A stretch of DNA of 64,000 bases from positions 2,852,001-2,916,000 of the forward strand of contig NZ_AP024630.1 of NCBI RefSeq assembly GCF_019976975.1, given 5' to 3'. The DNA comes from Arthrobacter sp. NtRootA1 (GTDB lineage Bacteria > Actinomycetota > Actinomycetes > Actinomycetales > Micrococcaceae). Below are positions 53,408-64,000 of this stretch, piece by piece. The position numbers and the translations under genes are program-made. How positions within the stretch are numbered: position 1 is the first letter of the stretch; each line of letters starts with the position of its first letter. Under the pieces are notes generated by a model, which was not told the DNA's origin, did no database searches, and was given only the letters and a program-made list of their open reading frames with translations.

Positions 53408-54634
53408 TTAGCGGTCCAGGACGCTGAGGCCCGGAAGTTCCTTGCCTTCAAGATATTCCAGGCTGGCCCCACCACCGGTGGAGATGTGGCCAAACTGGGA
53501 ATCCTCGAAGCCGAGGGTCCTTACTGCTGCGGCGGAGTCGCCGCCACCGACAACCGTGAAGGCCACAGTGTCAGTCAGGGCCTGCGCGATGGCCCGTGTG
53601 CCGCTGGAGAATGCCTCGAATTCGAAGACGCCCATGGGGCCATTCCAGAAGACGGTCTTGGCGCCTTCGATCTGCGCCGCAAAAGCAGAGGCTGATTCGG
53701 GCCCAATGTCCAATCCAATGCCGGAGGCACCAAAGGAGCTTTCCTCGATGGCATCCGCGCGGACTACTTCATGCTCGGCATCCGCTGCGAAGCGGCTGGC
53801 GACCACGACGTCCGTGGGAATCACGAAAGACGTACCGGCGTCCGCAGCGCGTTTCAGGTAGTCCTGCACTACGGGAATCTGGTCTTCCTCAAGGAGGCTG
53901 CCAGCTACCTTGTGGCCTTCGGCGGCGAGGAAGGTGAACAGCATGCCGCCACCGACCAGGATGGTGTCTGCCTTGCCAAGGAGGTTGTCGATGACTGCCA
54001 GCTTGTCCGAGACCTTGGAACCGCCCAAGACAACGACGTAAGGCCGCTGCGTGTCTGCGGTGAGCTTCCGGAGAACTTCCACCTCGGTGTGCACGAGGTC
54101 GCCGAGGTAAGAGGGCAGCCGCGTGGCGACGTCGTAGACGCTGGCGTGCTTGCGGTGGACTGCGCCGAAGGCGTCGTCCACGAACGCGCCGTTGTCACCC
54201 GTCAGGGCAACCAGCTCGTCAGCGAATGCGCCACGCTCGGCGTCGTTCTTGCTGGTCTCGCGGGCATCGAAACGCACGTTTTCCAGGATGAGTACTTCGC
54301 CATCCTGCAAAGCAGCTGCCAGTTCCTTGGCGGAGTCGCCAACCGTATCAGCGGCCAATTGGACGTTGAAGTCCGCAAGTTCCGCGAGGCGGGTGGCTGC
54401 GGGCTTCAATGAGTACTTTTCCTCAGGGGCGCCCTTGGGGCGGCCGAGGTGGGCGGTTACGAGCACACGGGCACCGGCGTCCGAGAGCTTCTTAAGGACC
54501 GGGAGGGAGGCCTTGATGCGGCCGTCGTCGGTCACTGTAGAGCCGTCGAGCGGCACATTAAGGTCACTTCTGACCAGAATGTACCGCCCGCGGACACCTT
54601 CAGCGATGAGTTCGTTGAGGGTGTGAGATGTCAT
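53408..54634 (-). CDS. pgk: Phosphoglycerate kinase
   Basis: 408 residues. The N-terminal substrate domain has [10 protein letters not shown] and the basic-patch arginines, [10 protein letters not shown] follows, and the C-terminal nucleotide site is [11 protein letters not shown]. It makes ATP from 1,3-bisphosphoglycerate. It lies 9 bp after gap. Confidence 0.95.
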   Translation of the reverse strand: MTSHTLNELIAEGVRGRYILVRSDLNVPLDGSTVTDDGRIKASLPVLKKLSDAGARVLVTAHLGRPKGAPEEKYSLKPAATRLAELADFNVQLAADTVGDSAKELAAALQDGEVLILENVRFDARETSKNDAERGAFADELVALTGDNGAFVDDAFGAVHRKHASVYDVATRLPSYLGDLVHTEVEVLRKLTADTQRPYVVVLGGSKVSDKLAVIDNLLGKADTILVGGGMLFTFLAAEGHKVAGSLLEEDQIPVVQDYLKRAADAGTSFVIPTDVVVASRFAADAEHEVVRADAIEESSFGASGIGLDIGPESASAFAAQIEGAKTVFWNGPMGVFEFEAFSSGTRAIAQALTDTVAFTVVGGGDSAAAVRTLGFEDSQFGHISTGGGASLEYLEGKELPGLSVLDR

Positions 54635-54643
54635 GTGTCTACC

Positions 54644-55660
<1,017 letters not shown>

Positions 55661-55823
55661 TCAATCTCCTTGGTGCTCTTGCAAGCACGCCTAGTGAGTC
55701 GGATCAATATTTCCAACTAACAGACCCCGCACGTCATTGGGCAGAGGTGATTATCAGATCGGAGGGCGACCAGCCACGTTGCTGAAGGCTAACCGCCTTC
55801 CGTGACCCATCTTACGTTTAACT

Positions 55824-55855
55824 AAGCCTGCCCCCGCAACTGCGGGGGCAGGCTT
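55824..55855 (-). terminator. Terminator after sodA
   Basis: A perfect 15-bp stem, AAGCCTGCCCCCGCA with its complement, on a 2-base loop about 70 bp below the sodA stop, followed on the minus strand by a T-rich stretch. Confidence 0.85.
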
Positions 55856-55924
55856 TCCAGTATTTGGTCCCATTTCAGCGTTAATGTGACTTTTGTTACA
55901 TCAACGTGAATCGGGCCTCACCAG

Positions 55925-56548
55925 CTACAGGACGATGAGGCCCGTAGCGTTGGCGCGGGCTGCTTCGAAGCGCTTGGCGACATCTGCCCAGTTGGCGATG
56001 TTCCAGAACGCCTTGACGTAGTCAGCCTTGACGTTGACGTAGTCCAGGTAGAACGCGTGCTCCCACATGTCCAGCATGAGCAGCGGAGTGGTACCAACGG
56101 CGACGTTGCCCTGCTGATCGTAGAGCTGCTCGATGACCAGGTTGCCACCGATGGGCTCGTACGCCAGGAAGGCCCAACCGGAACCCTGCAGACCCAGTGC
56201 GGCAGCGGTGAACTGGGCACGGAAAGCGTCAAAGGACCCGAAAGCGTCCTCGATGGCGGCTGCGAGTTCGCCTTCAGGCTTGTCGCCGCCGTCCGGGGAG
56301 ATGTTGTTCCAGAACACGGAGTGGTTGATGTGGCCGCCGGTGTGGAACGCGAGGTCCTTGGAGAGGCGGTTGATGTTGGCGAAGTCACCCGATTCGCGGG
56401 CTTCAGCGAGCTGCTTGAGGGCGTTGTTGGCGCCTGCAACATAGGCAGCGTGGTGCTTGCTGTGATGCAGCTCCATGATCTTCGCCGAAATGTGCGGCTC
56501 GAGCGCTGCGTAGTCGTAGCCGAGCTCGGGCAGAACGTACTCTGTCAC
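55925..56548 (-). CDS. sodA: Superoxide dismutase (Fe/Mn family)
   Basis: 207 residues from the GTG at 56548, with GGAGG six bases upstream; the longer frame to 56668 is not expected. Metal ligands: His in ELHHSKHH, His in [10 protein letters not shown], and Asp/His in [11 protein letters not shown]. It removes superoxide in the cytoplasm. GSGWAF and QQGN elements are closer to the Mn type, but metal preference is not certain. Confidence 0.93.
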   Translation of the reverse strand: MTEYVLPELGYDYAALEPHISAKIMELHHSKHHAAYVAGANNALKQLAEARESGDFANINRLSKDLAFHTGGHINHSVFWNNISPDGGDKPEGELAAAIEDAFGSFDAFRAQFTAAALGLQGSGWAFLAYEPIGGNLVIEQLYDQQGNVAVGTTPLLMLDMWEHAFYLDYVNVKADYVKAFWNIANWADVAKRFEAARANATGLIVL

Positions 56549-56723
56549 GAAATCCTCCAATGTAATGGACCGAAGTCCGGTTTGGTAACTCTCGTTGTGT
56601 TCATCCGGCCGGCAGGCCAGCCGGAAATCCTTGGGGAGGAAGCTTGCTCCTGCCGCCAACGGGAACAACCCGCGGCGACCTCGCAGTATTTCCTCCGCAC
56701 GTTCTCGATTCTAGGGGCGGGAA

Positions 56724-57704
56724 CTACTCGTCCATCATTTCCGGAGTCACATTTGCTTCAGTACCCGGAATTCCCAGATCCAGCGCGCGTTTATCGGCCA
56801 TCGCGAGCAAGCGGCGGATCCGGCCGGCAATAGCGTCCTTGGTCATGGGGGGATCGGCAAGGCGGCCCAATTCATCCAGGCTTGCCTGCTTGTGGGCGAC
56901 CCGGAGTTCCCCTGCATACTTCAGGTGATCCGGAACATCATCGCCCAGGATTTCAAGTGCGCGGTCCACCCTGGCGCCAGCGGCTACGGCAGCCTGCGCC
57001 GAGCGGCGCAGGTTGGCGTCATCAAAGTTGGCCAGCCTGTTGGCAGTAGCCCGGACTTCCTTGCGCATGCGCCGCTCCTCCCAGACCATCAAGGCGTCAT
57101 GTGCGCCCATCCTGGTAAGGAGCGCGGCGATCGTGTCACCGTCACGGATAACCACGCGGTCAACACCGCGGACTTCGCGGGCCTTGGCCTGTATGCCCAG
57201 CCGGCGGGCGGCACCCACCAGTGCCAGCGCGGACTCCGGCCCGGGACAGGTTACTTCCAGGGACGAGGAACGTCCTGGTTCGGTCAGGGATCCATGGGCC
57301 AGGAAAGCTCCGCGCCAGACGGCTTCCGCATCGGCCGCAGACCCATTGACGACTACAGAAGGCAGGCCGCGTACCGGGCGGCCGCGACCGTCCAGGAGTC
57401 CTGTTTGGCGGGCCAAGGCCTCGCCGTCGCGGACAACGCGCACCACGTAGCGGCTACCGCGGCGCAGGCCACCACCCGAAACCACGATGATCTCGCTCTG
57501 GTGTCCGTAAACCTCGGCAATCGCGGCGCGCAGACGCCGCGCCGTGGAGGCCAGGTCCACCTCAGCCTCGATGACGATTCGTCCCGAAATAATATGCAAG
57601 CCCCCTGCAAAGCGGAGCATCGCCGAAACCTCAGCTTTACGGACTGAAGATTTCTTGATGTCCAGCCGGGACAGTTCGTCCTTGACCGACGCGGTAAGTG
57701 CCAT
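56724..57704 (-). CDS. whiA: DNA-binding protein WhiA
   Basis: 326 residues from the ATG at 57704. A LAGLIDADG-like fold in the N-terminal two thirds ([21 protein letters not shown]), then the C-terminal HTH ([28 protein letters not shown]). WhiA with WhiB controls septation and sporulation genes in Streptomyces and cell division genes in other actinobacteria. The operon rapZ-yvcK-whiA is the conserved arrangement. Confidence 0.94.
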   Translation of the reverse strand: MALTASVKDELSRLDIKKSSVRKAEVSAMLRFAGGLHIISGRIVIEAEVDLASTARRLRAAIAEVYGHQSEIIVVSGGGLRRGSRYVVRVVRDGEALARQTGLLDGRGRPVRGLPSVVVNGSAADAEAVWRGAFLAHGSLTEPGRSSSLEVTCPGPESALALVGAARRLGIQAKAREVRGVDRVVIRDGDTIAALLTRMGAHDALMVWEERRMRKEVRATANRLANFDDANLRRSAQAAVAAGARVDRALEILGDDVPDHLKYAGELRVAHKQASLDELGRLADPPMTKDAIAGRIRRLLAMADKRALDLGIPGTEANVTPEMMDE

Positions 57705-57717
57705 CGCGTGTGTATTC

Positions 57718-58734
57718 CTAACTGTTCCCGAAAATATCGTGGTACGCCGCTGCCAAGAGCAGTGGATCATGGACGGGGCGGCGCCTCGAAGCCCCTACTC
57801 TACCCAACACCACTTCCGCGCCGATCATCCCCGCAGCTTTCTCAAAAGCCTTCAGGTCCTGGATCGCGGCGGGGTCGGCGAGGACGACGTCGACGCTGAA
57901 CTCCGGCGCGTAGCGTCGCAGGACATCCAAATGGTCGGCCGCTGTCATGCCGGACGTTTCCTTGGTTTCGACGTCAAGATTCATGGTGAGGCAGCGTTTG
58001 GCCGCAGTATCGCCAAGGGCCTGCCGAAGCTCGGGGAGCAACAAATGGGGCAATACCGAGGTGTACCAGGACCCTGGTCCGAGGATGACCCAATCGGCGA
58101 GCTCGATCGCGGTGAGCGCCTCAGTGCAGGCTCGGGCGTCCTCGGGCAGCAGCCGCACTTCCTCGAGTTTCCCGGCAACGGCGCACTTCGCCTGTCCGCT
58201 GACGGTCTGCAGTTCATGTCCGCCGCCAGGCAGTTCCACCCGGGCTTGGCCCTCGATGGTCAAAGGAACACTGGACATCGGCAGTACCTGACCCCGCGCG
58301 CCCAGCAATGCCCCGGCCCATTTGAGGCCGGCCACGGTATCCCCCAGCAGCTCCCAGAGCGTGACGATGAGCAGGTTGCCCATCGCATGATGGTCCAGGG
58401 AACCACCCTTGGCGGTTCCCGCAGCGAAGCGGTGCTGCATGACGTCCCGCCATGTCCGCCCCCAGTCGGTGTCGTCGCACAGCGCACTCAATGCCATCCG
58501 CAGGTCACCGGGCGGGAGGACACCGTACTCGTCCCGTAGACGCCCGGAGGAGCCGCCGTCGTCAGCTACCGTGACGATCGCCGTCAGCTCCGACGTCAAC
58601 AAACGAAGTGCCGAGAGCGAAGCCGCCAGGCCGTGCCCGCCGCCGAGGGCAACTACTGAAGGACTCTTGTGTTGCTGGCTGCCCGGAACGCCTTTCGGCG
58701 GGATGAGGGGCAACGGTCCTGTAAGGACTCCCAT
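57718..58734 (-). CDS. Gluconeogenesis factor YvcK/CuvA (CofD-like)
   Basis: 338 residues of the CofD/UPF0052 family: [36 protein letters not shown], and DLRMALSAL. YvcK binds UDP-GlcNAc and helps set cell-wall precursor flow on gluconeogenic substrates. It directly abuts rapZ and lies 13 bp before whiA. Confidence 0.93.
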   Translation of the reverse strand: MGVLTGPLPLIPPKGVPGSQQHKSPSVVALGGGHGLAASLSALRLLTSELTAIVTVADDGGSSGRLRDEYGVLPPGDLRMALSALCDDTDWGRTWRDVMQHRFAAGTAKGGSLDHHAMGNLLIVTLWELLGDTVAGLKWAGALLGARGQVLPMSSVPLTIEGQARVELPGGGHELQTVSGQAKCAVAGKLEEVRLLPEDARACTEALTAIELADWVILGPGSWYTSVLPHLLLPELRQALGDTAAKRCLTMNLDVETKETSGMTAADHLDVLRRYAPEFSVDVVLADPAAIQDLKAFEKAAGMIGAEVVLGRVGASRRRPVHDPLLLAAAYHDIFGNS

Positions 58735-59658
58735 TTACTCACGCCCCAGGTCGCGGTGCGTCGTTGTGACGGTTACGCGCGGATATTGCGCGAGGCGTTT
58801 GGAGAGCTCGACGGCGACTGCCACCGAACGGTGCTTGCCACCGGTGCACCCCACAGCCAGGGTGGCGTAATGCTTGTTCTCTTGCCGGTAGCCGTCCAGG
58901 ACAGGCTCCAAGGCCTTGACGTAACGGTCGACAAACTCCTGGACCCCATCAGCGGAGAGCACGTAGTCACTGACGTCCTCATCCAGCCCTGTGTGGGGAC
59001 GAAGCTGCGGCACCCAGTGCGGGTTGGGAATGAAGCGGGCGTCGGCCACGAAGTTGGCGTCTACGGGCAAGCCATACTTGAATCCAAAACTCATGACATT
59101 CAGCCGAAGCGTCACGGGTCCGGTATCGCTGAACAACTCAGTGATGGCTGTTGCCAGGCCGTGCACATTGAACTCACTGGTGTCCAGGACGACGTCAGCA
59201 TGCTCCCGCAGTTCGCGCAGGACCTCGCGCTCTATGCCGATTCCGTCCAGGATCCGGCCGCCGCCCTGAAGTGGATGCGGACGCCGGCCTTGTTCGAACC
59301 GGCGGACCAGGACTTCATCGCTGGCATCAAGGAACAGTACCCGGAACGTGATGCCAGTGGCGCTCAAGGCGCCCAGGGCAGTCTGGATGTCAGTAAAGAG
59401 GTCCTTGCTTCGGACATCCACCACTACGGCCAGTTTGGGGATGGATTTAGGCGCGTGCGAGACGATTTCCGCCAAGGTGCCAAGCATCTGGGGAGGAAGG
59501 TTGTCCACAACGTACCAACCGTGGTCCTCCAAGGCGTCCGATGCGGTACTGCGGCCTGCCCCCGACATGCCGGTAACCACCAGCAGTTCCGCCTCCGCCG
59601 GCTTGACGGGCGTTAGTCCGTCCTGCTCCGCGCCGGCTCCTGCCGTTGCCTCATCCAT
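58735..59658 (-). CDS. rapZ: RNase adapter/nucleotide-binding protein RapZ
   Basis: 307 residues. Walker [12 protein letters not shown] near residue 32, then [11 protein letters not shown]. The C-terminal domain has [16 protein letters not shown] and [15 protein letters not shown] [14 protein letters not shown] with HSxR-type phosphate residues. In E. coli RapZ senses GlcN6P and guides RNase E; the actinobacterial role is less clear. It ends with no gap before yvcK. Confidence 0.93.
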   Translation of the reverse strand: MDEATAGAGAEQDGLTPVKPAEAELLVVTGMSGAGRSTASDALEDHGWYVVDNLPPQMLGTLAEIVSHAPKSIPKLAVVVDVRSKDLFTDIQTALGALSATGITFRVLFLDASDEVLVRRFEQGRRPHPLQGGGRILDGIGIEREVLRELREHADVVLDTSEFNVHGLATAITELFSDTGPVTLRLNVMSFGFKYGLPVDANFVADARFIPNPHWVPQLRPHTGLDEDVSDYVLSADGVQEFVDRYVKALEPVLDGYRQENKHYATLAVGCTGGKHRSVAVAVELSKRLAQYPRVTVTTTHRDLGRE

Positions 59659-59694
59659 CAGTGGTCCCCGTTTCCTTGGAAGTGGTTGTTACAG

Positions 59695-59732
59695 CTTGAC
59701 CGGCGGCATCGCAGTTGCGGCCACCGGTCAAG
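59695..59732 (-). terminator. Hairpin between uvrC and rapZ
   Basis: CTTGACCGG (59695-59703) pairs with CCGGTCAAG (59724-59732) around a 20-base GC-rich interior, between the uvrC stop and the rapZ start. It may end the uvrC transcript or act as an attenuator. Confidence 0.5.
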
Positions 59733-59744
59733 TTCTTACCCTAG

Positions 59745-61766
59745 CTAAGATTCGAGGATTTCGCCGGTCGTCATGTTCACCGCAGGAGCGGCTTCACCTG
59801 CGTCTTCGCTGGAACCCAGGTGCAGCACGACGGCCGCTGCCAACGCCGGACCGATACCCTTGGCGGAGGTGAGTTCCTCCACGCTGGCCGCTCTGATCTT
59901 CTTGAGGGAGCCAAAGTGTGCCACCAAAGCCTTGCGTTTGGCTTCCCCCAGGCCCGGAACGCCGTCCAGGGCAGAGACCGTCATGGCCTTGCCGCGCTTT
60001 TGCCGATGGAAGGTGATGGCGAAGCGGTGGGCTTCGTCGCGGATGCGCTGGAGCAGGTACAAGCCCTGCGACGTCCGGGGAAGGATCACCGGGAAGTCGC
60101 TGTTGGGAAGCCATACCTCTTCAAGGCGCTTCGCCAGGCCGACCACGTAGACGTCGTCGATGCCCAACTCAGCCAAAGCACGCGCTGCAGCATTGACCTG
60201 CGGCTGCCCGCCGTCCACAACCACCAGGTTGGGCGGGTACGCGAACTTGGCTTTGGGAGCCGGCATGGTGGGGTCCGACGGCGTCGCTTCAGTTCCGTGC
60301 GTAGCCGCGGCGGTGCCCGCACGGGTTGGGTTGATGATTTCGCCGGAGACGGGCACCTGGGCGGCCTTATCGGTGAGGTAGTGGCGGAAGCGGCGCGTCA
60401 AGACATCATGCATGGCGGCGGTATCGTCGGCTGCCGCCGCCCCCGTGATGGAGAACTTACGGTAATCGGACTTCTTGGGCAAACCGTCTTCCACCACCAC
60501 CATGGACGCCACCACGTTGGTTCCTTGGACGTGCGAGATATCGAAGCATTCGATCCGAAGGAGCGGAACCGGAAGCTCAAGGGCCTCCTGAAGCTCCTGA
60601 AGGGCAAGCGAGCGGACGGTGATGTCCCCGGCACGGCGGGTCTTGTGCAGCTTCAGCGCCTGCTCGGCATTCTCCCGGACCGTCGACATCAGCGCAGCCT
60701 TGTCACCTCGCTGGGGCACACGGATATCCACCTTTGCCCCGCGGAGCCCGCCCAGCCATTCACCCAGCTCGGCATGGTTGCTCGGATTCTCCGGAACGAG
60801 TACTTCCCGCGGGATCCGGCCCTGGACCTCGCTGTCTTCCCCGTAGACCTGTTGCAGCAGGTGCTCGATGAGTTCCGGCGTCGTGGCGTCTTCAACTTTC
60901 TCCACGACCCAGCCACGCTGTCCACGGACCCGGCCGCCGCGGACGTGGAACACCTGCACGGACGCCTCGAGCTCGTCTTCATGCAGCGCAAAGACGTCGG
61001 CGTCCGTATCCTCAGCGAGGACTACGGCGTTGCGTTCGAAGACCTTTCGCAAAGCGATGATGTCGTCCCTGAGCCGTGCTGCGCGCTCATAGTCGAGTTC
61101 CGCGACGGCGGCCGACATTTCCTTTTCAAGCCGGTTGATGAAGCGCTTGGCTTCCCCGCCCATGAAGGCACAGAAGTCCTCCGCAAGTTGCCGGTGCTCC
61201 TCCGGCGTCACCCGGCCGACACAGGGTGCTGCGCATTTGTCGATGTAGCCAAGAAGGCAAGGCCGCCCACTGGCTTGTGCGCGCTTGAAGACGCCCGCGC
61301 TGCAGCTGCGGACCGGGAACACGCGAAGGAGGGTATCCATGGTTTCGCGGATAGCGCCCGCCGTGTAGGGGCCAAAATACCTGGTGCCCTTCTTGCGTTC
61401 GCCACGCATGACCTGCACCCTGGGGTACTTCTCCCCCATGGTGACGGCCAGATAGGGATAAGTCTTGTCGTCCCGGAAGACCACGTTGAAACGCGGCTTG
61501 AATTCCTTGATCCAGGTGTACTCCAGCTGTAGCGACTCCAGCTCGCTGCCCACAACGGTCCACTCCACGCTGCTCGCGGCATGGACCATGGCATGCGTCT
61601 TGGGTAGAAGCCCGGACGGGTTCGCAAAGTAGGAATTCAGCCTGGAACGGAGGTTCTTGGCCTTGCCCACGTAAATAACGCGGCCGTGCGGGTCGCGGAA
61701 ACGGTAGACGCCCGGGGTTGTGGGAATTTCACCCGTCTGGGGCCGGTAACTTGCTGGATTTGCCAC
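59745..61766 (-). CDS. uvrC: Excinuclease ABC subunit C
   Basis: 673 residues. N-terminal GIY-YIG nuclease ([23 protein letters not shown]), a Cys-rich segment (C-x-[15 protein letters not shown]), UVR domain ([23 protein letters not shown]), RNase H-like endonuclease ([19 protein letters not shown]), and C-terminal tandem HhH motifs ([20 protein letters not shown]). It cuts both sides of UvrAB-marked DNA damage. Confidence 0.95.
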   Translation of the reverse strand: MANPASYRPQTGEIPTTPGVYRFRDPHGRVIYVGKAKNLRSRLNSYFANPSGLLPKTHAMVHAASSVEWTVVGSELESLQLEYTWIKEFKPRFNVVFRDDKTYPYLAVTMGEKYPRVQVMRGERKKGTRYFGPYTAGAIRETMDTLLRVFPVRSCSAGVFKRAQASGRPCLLGYIDKCAAPCVGRVTPEEHRQLAEDFCAFMGGEAKRFINRLEKEMSAAVAELDYERAARLRDDIIALRKVFERNAVVLAEDTDADVFALHEDELEASVQVFHVRGGRVRGQRGWVVEKVEDATTPELIEHLLQQVYGEDSEVQGRIPREVLVPENPSNHAELGEWLGGLRGAKVDIRVPQRGDKAALMSTVRENAEQALKLHKTRRAGDITVRSLALQELQEALELPVPLLRIECFDISHVQGTNVVASMVVVEDGLPKKSDYRKFSITGAAAADDTAAMHDVLTRRFRHYLTDKAAQVPVSGEIINPTRAGTAAATHGTEATPSDPTMPAPKAKFAYPPNLVVVDGGQPQVNAAARALAELGIDDVYVVGLAKRLEEVWLPNSDFPVILPRTSQGLYLLQRIRDEAHRFAITFHRQKRGKAMTVSALDGVPGLGEAKRKALVAHFGSLKKIRAASVEELTSAKGIGPALAAAVVLHLGSSEDAGEAAPAVNMTTGEILES

Positions 61767-61810
61767 GATTCCAGTCTAGTGAACAGGACCGACAGCCTAC
61801 GCCACGTGGC

Positions 61811-62479
61811 TCAGTCCACCGACTTGCTTTGGTTGTAGCTTGAGGACCGTTCCTGTCCGCTGAGGGCAGCTATGGCGTCCATGATCTTGTCCGTCACCTG
61901 GCGGCGTGCGGGAAGGGAATGGTCCGGGCCTGTCTTGTCGAAGTAGAGCGGCTCGCCGACCTTCATGGTGAAGTGCTGGGGGCGGACGGCGTTCTTGTCC
62001 GCCGGCTGCAGTTTCTCCGTGCCTATCAGTCCCACGGGAATGACGGGTGCGCCCGTGGTGAGCGCCAACCAACCGACGCCGGTGCGGCCGCGATAAAGGA
62101 TGCCGTCGCGGGACCGGGTGCCCTCCGGGTAAATTCCAATGCCCTTGCCGGACTCCAGGATGTCCAGCAGGGTCTTCAGAGCCTGCACGCTGGCAGCCTG
62201 TTCACCGCGTTCCACGGGGATGGAACCGACGGCTTCGAAGAAGGACTTCATCACAGCGCCCTTAACACCTTTGGTGGTGAAGTACTCCGCCTTGGCAAAG
62301 AACGCTACTGGGCGAGGCATCAGTGCCTGGACAATCACGCTGTCCAGGAAAGAGAGGTGGTTCGGCGCCACGATGAACGGGCCTTCTTTGGGCACGTTCT
62401 CCAGTCCAATGACCGTGGGCCGGCACGTGGTGGAGATCAGTCCACGCGTAGTCCAGCGGATCGCATCAAAGACTGCCAT
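61811..62479 (-). CDS. 1-acyl-sn-glycerol-3-phosphate acyltransferase (PlsC family)
   Basis: 222 residues. The acyltransferase block I is NHLSFLD (H-x4-D) near residue 40; block III, with FPEGTRSRD-like IYPEGTRSRDG, lies near 118-128, and PVIPVGLIG follows. It acylates lysophosphatidate or a related lysolipid on the cytoplasmic face. The ATG overlaps the HAD gene by 14 bp. Substrate specificity is not determinable. Confidence 0.93.
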   Translation of the reverse strand: MAVFDAIRWTTRGLISTTCRPTVIGLENVPKEGPFIVAPNHLSFLDSVIVQALMPRPVAFFAKAEYFTTKGVKGAVMKSFFEAVGSIPVERGEQAASVQALKTLLDILESGKGIGIYPEGTRSRDGILYRGRTGVGWLALTTGAPVIPVGLIGTEKLQPADKNAVRPQHFTMKVGEPLYFDKTGPDHSLPARRQVTDKIMDAIAALSGQERSSSYNQSKSVD

Positions 62480-63182
62480 CGTTTTGTACCTCGCTCAGGG
62501 CCGCCGCGCGGACAGCATCAAGTTCTTCAATTTTGGTTCGCAACTCAAGGGCGGTGCCGACCACGGCGACCGCACCGGCTTCCTCCAGCTCGCCGTCCGG
62601 AGCGAAGCCCCAGCGAACACCAATGCAATCCAAGCCGTTGGCCATTGCTCCGGCGACATCCTGGTGCCGGTCCCCCACCATCACAGCAGGCTGGGAGTGC
62701 AGATCCGCCAAGGCTGCGCCAACAATCCCGATCTTGCCCGGCGCGGAATTGGCCGCAAGCGATTCGTCGTCGGCAGATCCCCTAATCGACACAAAGAAAT
62801 CCGCAATACCGTGATGCTCGAGGACAATTCGGGCAATACCTTGAGGCTTCTGGGTTGCAACGGCAACGGCCCGCCCCGTTTCGGCAAAGAATTCAAGGAG
62901 ATCGAAGATTCCCGGATACAACTTGCTCTGGCCAATACCGGTTTCCCTGTAATGCCGCCGGTAACGGGAAATGGTTTCATCCACCAATTCGGCCCGAACA
63001 TTCGCTAAATGCAGGAGTGCATCGCTGAGCTTGGGGCCAACCATGGCATTCAGCACGGCCTGTTCCGGAACCGGGAGGTCCATTTCGCGCAGGGCCGCGG
63101 ATATTCCTCCTGTGATACCGCCGGCTGGATCGACAAGGGTGCCGTCCAGATCGAAAATTACGGGCACCGTTGTTTGAGTCAC
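62466..63182 (-). CDS. HAD-superfamily hydrolase (phosphoglycolate phosphatase-like)
   Basis: 238 residues from the GTG at 63182. Motif I FDLDGTLVDP with the nucleophile Asp, a helical cap (EMDLPVPEQAVLNAMVG), motif II VATQKP, motif III Lys region GKIG, and motif IV VGDRHQDVAGA. The Gph/5'-nucleotidase-like group hydrolyses small phosphate esters; the substrate is not known. Overlaps plsC. Confidence 0.9.
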   Translation of the reverse strand: MTQTTVPVIFDLDGTLVDPAGGITGGISAALREMDLPVPEQAVLNAMVGPKLSDALLHLANVRAELVDETISRYRRHYRETGIGQSKLYPGIFDLLEFFAETGRAVAVATQKPQGIARIVLEHHGIADFFVSIRGSADDESLAANSAPGKIGIVGAALADLHSQPAVMVGDRHQDVAGAMANGLDCIGVRWGFAPDGELEEAGAVAVVGTALELRTKIEELDAVRAAALSEVQNDGSL

Positions 63183-63200
63183 CGGGTTAGTTTCTCATGA

Positions 63201-63233
63201 GTAGCGGCATGCCTGAAACTCGCATGCCGCTAC
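63201..63233 (-). terminator. Terminator after uvrA
   Basis: A perfect 12-bp stem, GTAGCGGCATGC with GCATGCCGCTAC, on a 9-base loop between the uvrA stop and the HAD gene start. Confidence 0.8.
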
Positions 63234-63294
63234 CGGAATACTTCTGCCGTGCTGAGGATATTCTTTAGACATCCGGCGAGGCAGCTCGGGACTC

Positions 63295-64000
63295 TTAGCG
63301 CAGAATTTCCGCAAGGAAGGTTGCGGTGTGGCTGTCAGTGGACTTGGCTATCTGCTCAGGTGTGCCTGTTGCGACGATCTTGCCTCCACCTGAACCACCG
63401 TTCGGCCCGAGGTCCACGATCCAGTCCGCGGACTTGATGACGTCCAGGTTGTGCTCAATGGTGATCACCGTGTTGCCCTTGTCCACCAGCCCTTGGAGGA
63501 CCATGAGCAGCTTGCGGATGTCCTCGAAGTGCAGGCCGGTGGTGGGTTCGTCCAGAACGTAGATGCTGCGGCCGTTGGACCTCTTCTGGAGTTCTGCTGC
63601 CAACTTCACGCGCTGGGCTTCACCCCCGGACAGGGTTGTGGCCGGCTGGCCCAGCCTGACATAGCCCAGGCCCACGTCCACCAAGGTGTTCAGATGCCGC
63701 GCGATGGGGGTGAAGGCAGCAAAGAATTCAGCGCCTTCCTCAATGGGCATGTTAAGGACATCGGCAATCGTCTTTCCCTTGTAATGCACTTCAAGGGTTT
63801 CACGGTTATACCGGGCGCCGTGGCATACCTCACACGGAACGTAGACGTCGGGCAGGAAGTTCATTTCGATCTTCAACGTGCCGTCTCCAGAGCATGCTTC
63901 GCAGCGGCCGCCCTTGACGTTGAACGAGAACCGGCCGGGCTGGTAACCGCGGACCTTTGCTTCGGTGGTTTCAGCAAACAGTTTCCGGATGTTGTCGAAC
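63295..64000 (-). CDS. uvrA: Excinuclease ABC subunit A, C-terminal part (cut by window edge)
   Basis: The frame is open from the right edge and ends at 63295, giving about 235 residues of the C-terminal part of UvrA. It includes the second zinc finger (C-x2-C in RCEACSGDG, then [10 protein letters not shown]), the ABC signature [15 protein letters not shown], Walker [13 protein letters not shown], and the switch His in TIEHNLDVI. UvrA with UvrB scans DNA for damage. Start and N-terminal domain lie outside. Confidence 0.96.
   Translation of the reverse strand, partial: FDNIRKLFAETTEAKVRGYQPGRFSFNVKGGRCEACSGDGTLKIEMNFLPDVYVPCEVCHGARYNRETLEVHYKGKTIADVLNMPIEEGAEFFAAFTPIARHLNTLVDVGLGYVRLGQPATTLSGGEAQRVKLAAELQKRSNGRSIYVLDEPTTGLHFEDIRKLLMVLQGLVDKGNTVITIEHNLDVIKSADWIVDLGPNGGSGGGKIVATGTPEQIAKSTDSHTATFLAEILR

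Noticed and set aside
59820..61532. 570-codon plus-strand frame opposite uvrC
   Set aside because: Shadow of uvrC; no domain recognisable.

Overview
The window is chromosomal DNA of a high-GC Gram-positive bacterium, most likely Micrococcaceae (Arthrobacter/Paenarthrobacter type). The evidence is the actinobacterial marker set (RbpA, WhiA, OpcA, DUF3099, SURF1 with heme-A synthesis, a SufR-led suf operon) and the conserved block uvrC-rapZ-yvcK-whiA ... gap-pgk-tpiA-secG facing tkt-tal-pgi-zwf-opcA-pgl. I found no rRNA, tRNA, CRISPR array, transposase or phage gene.

Bases 1-13,600 are accessory metabolism. An edge-truncated dual Lrp/AsnC regulator faces a second Lrp regulator. The latter is divergent from a MalY-type C-S lyase, RidA, an amino-acid permease, an AhpD-like protein and a branched-chain aminotransferase, which together look like an amino-acid utilisation island with a RidA step to clear enamine/imine by-products. 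Next come a GntR/FCD regulator with two candidate operators, an MFS transporter overlapping a thioredoxin, a LysR regulator, a small dimeric-barrel-like protein, a frameshifted SDR remnant, and an alcohol dehydrogenase overlapping a compact flavin amine oxidase.

Bases 13,600-22,000 hold an ABC ATPase/TauE/TrmH operon (TrmH carries a duplicated motif), serB, and the strangest segment. That segment has an orphan sortase-type pilin, an unrecognised 144-aa protein, a free-standing roadblock/LC7-like protein and an orphan tandem ABC ATPase in which one of the two composite ATP sites is lost on both faces. Tandem 25-bp repeats lie between the last two.

Bases 22,000-43,500 carry two SDR genes, SURF1, YbaK, an ABC-F ATPase, the BioY-BioM-BioN biotin importer convergent with an acyl-CoA ligase/thiolase pair, a zinc metallopeptidase, the suf Fe-S operon (no SufS or SufU here, a Rieske ferredoxin inserted), and the heme A branch (ABC exporter, CtaA, CtaB). 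A repeat-rich 630-bp spacer with direct and inverted 32-bp repeats separates ctaA from ctaB.

Bases 43,500-64,000 are core carbon metabolism and housekeeping. The pentose-phosphate operon on + collides with rbpA, which precedes the glycolytic operon on -. Then follow sodA, whiA-yvcK-rapZ, uvrC, plsC, a HAD phosphatase and the C-terminal part of uvrA, cut by the right edge.
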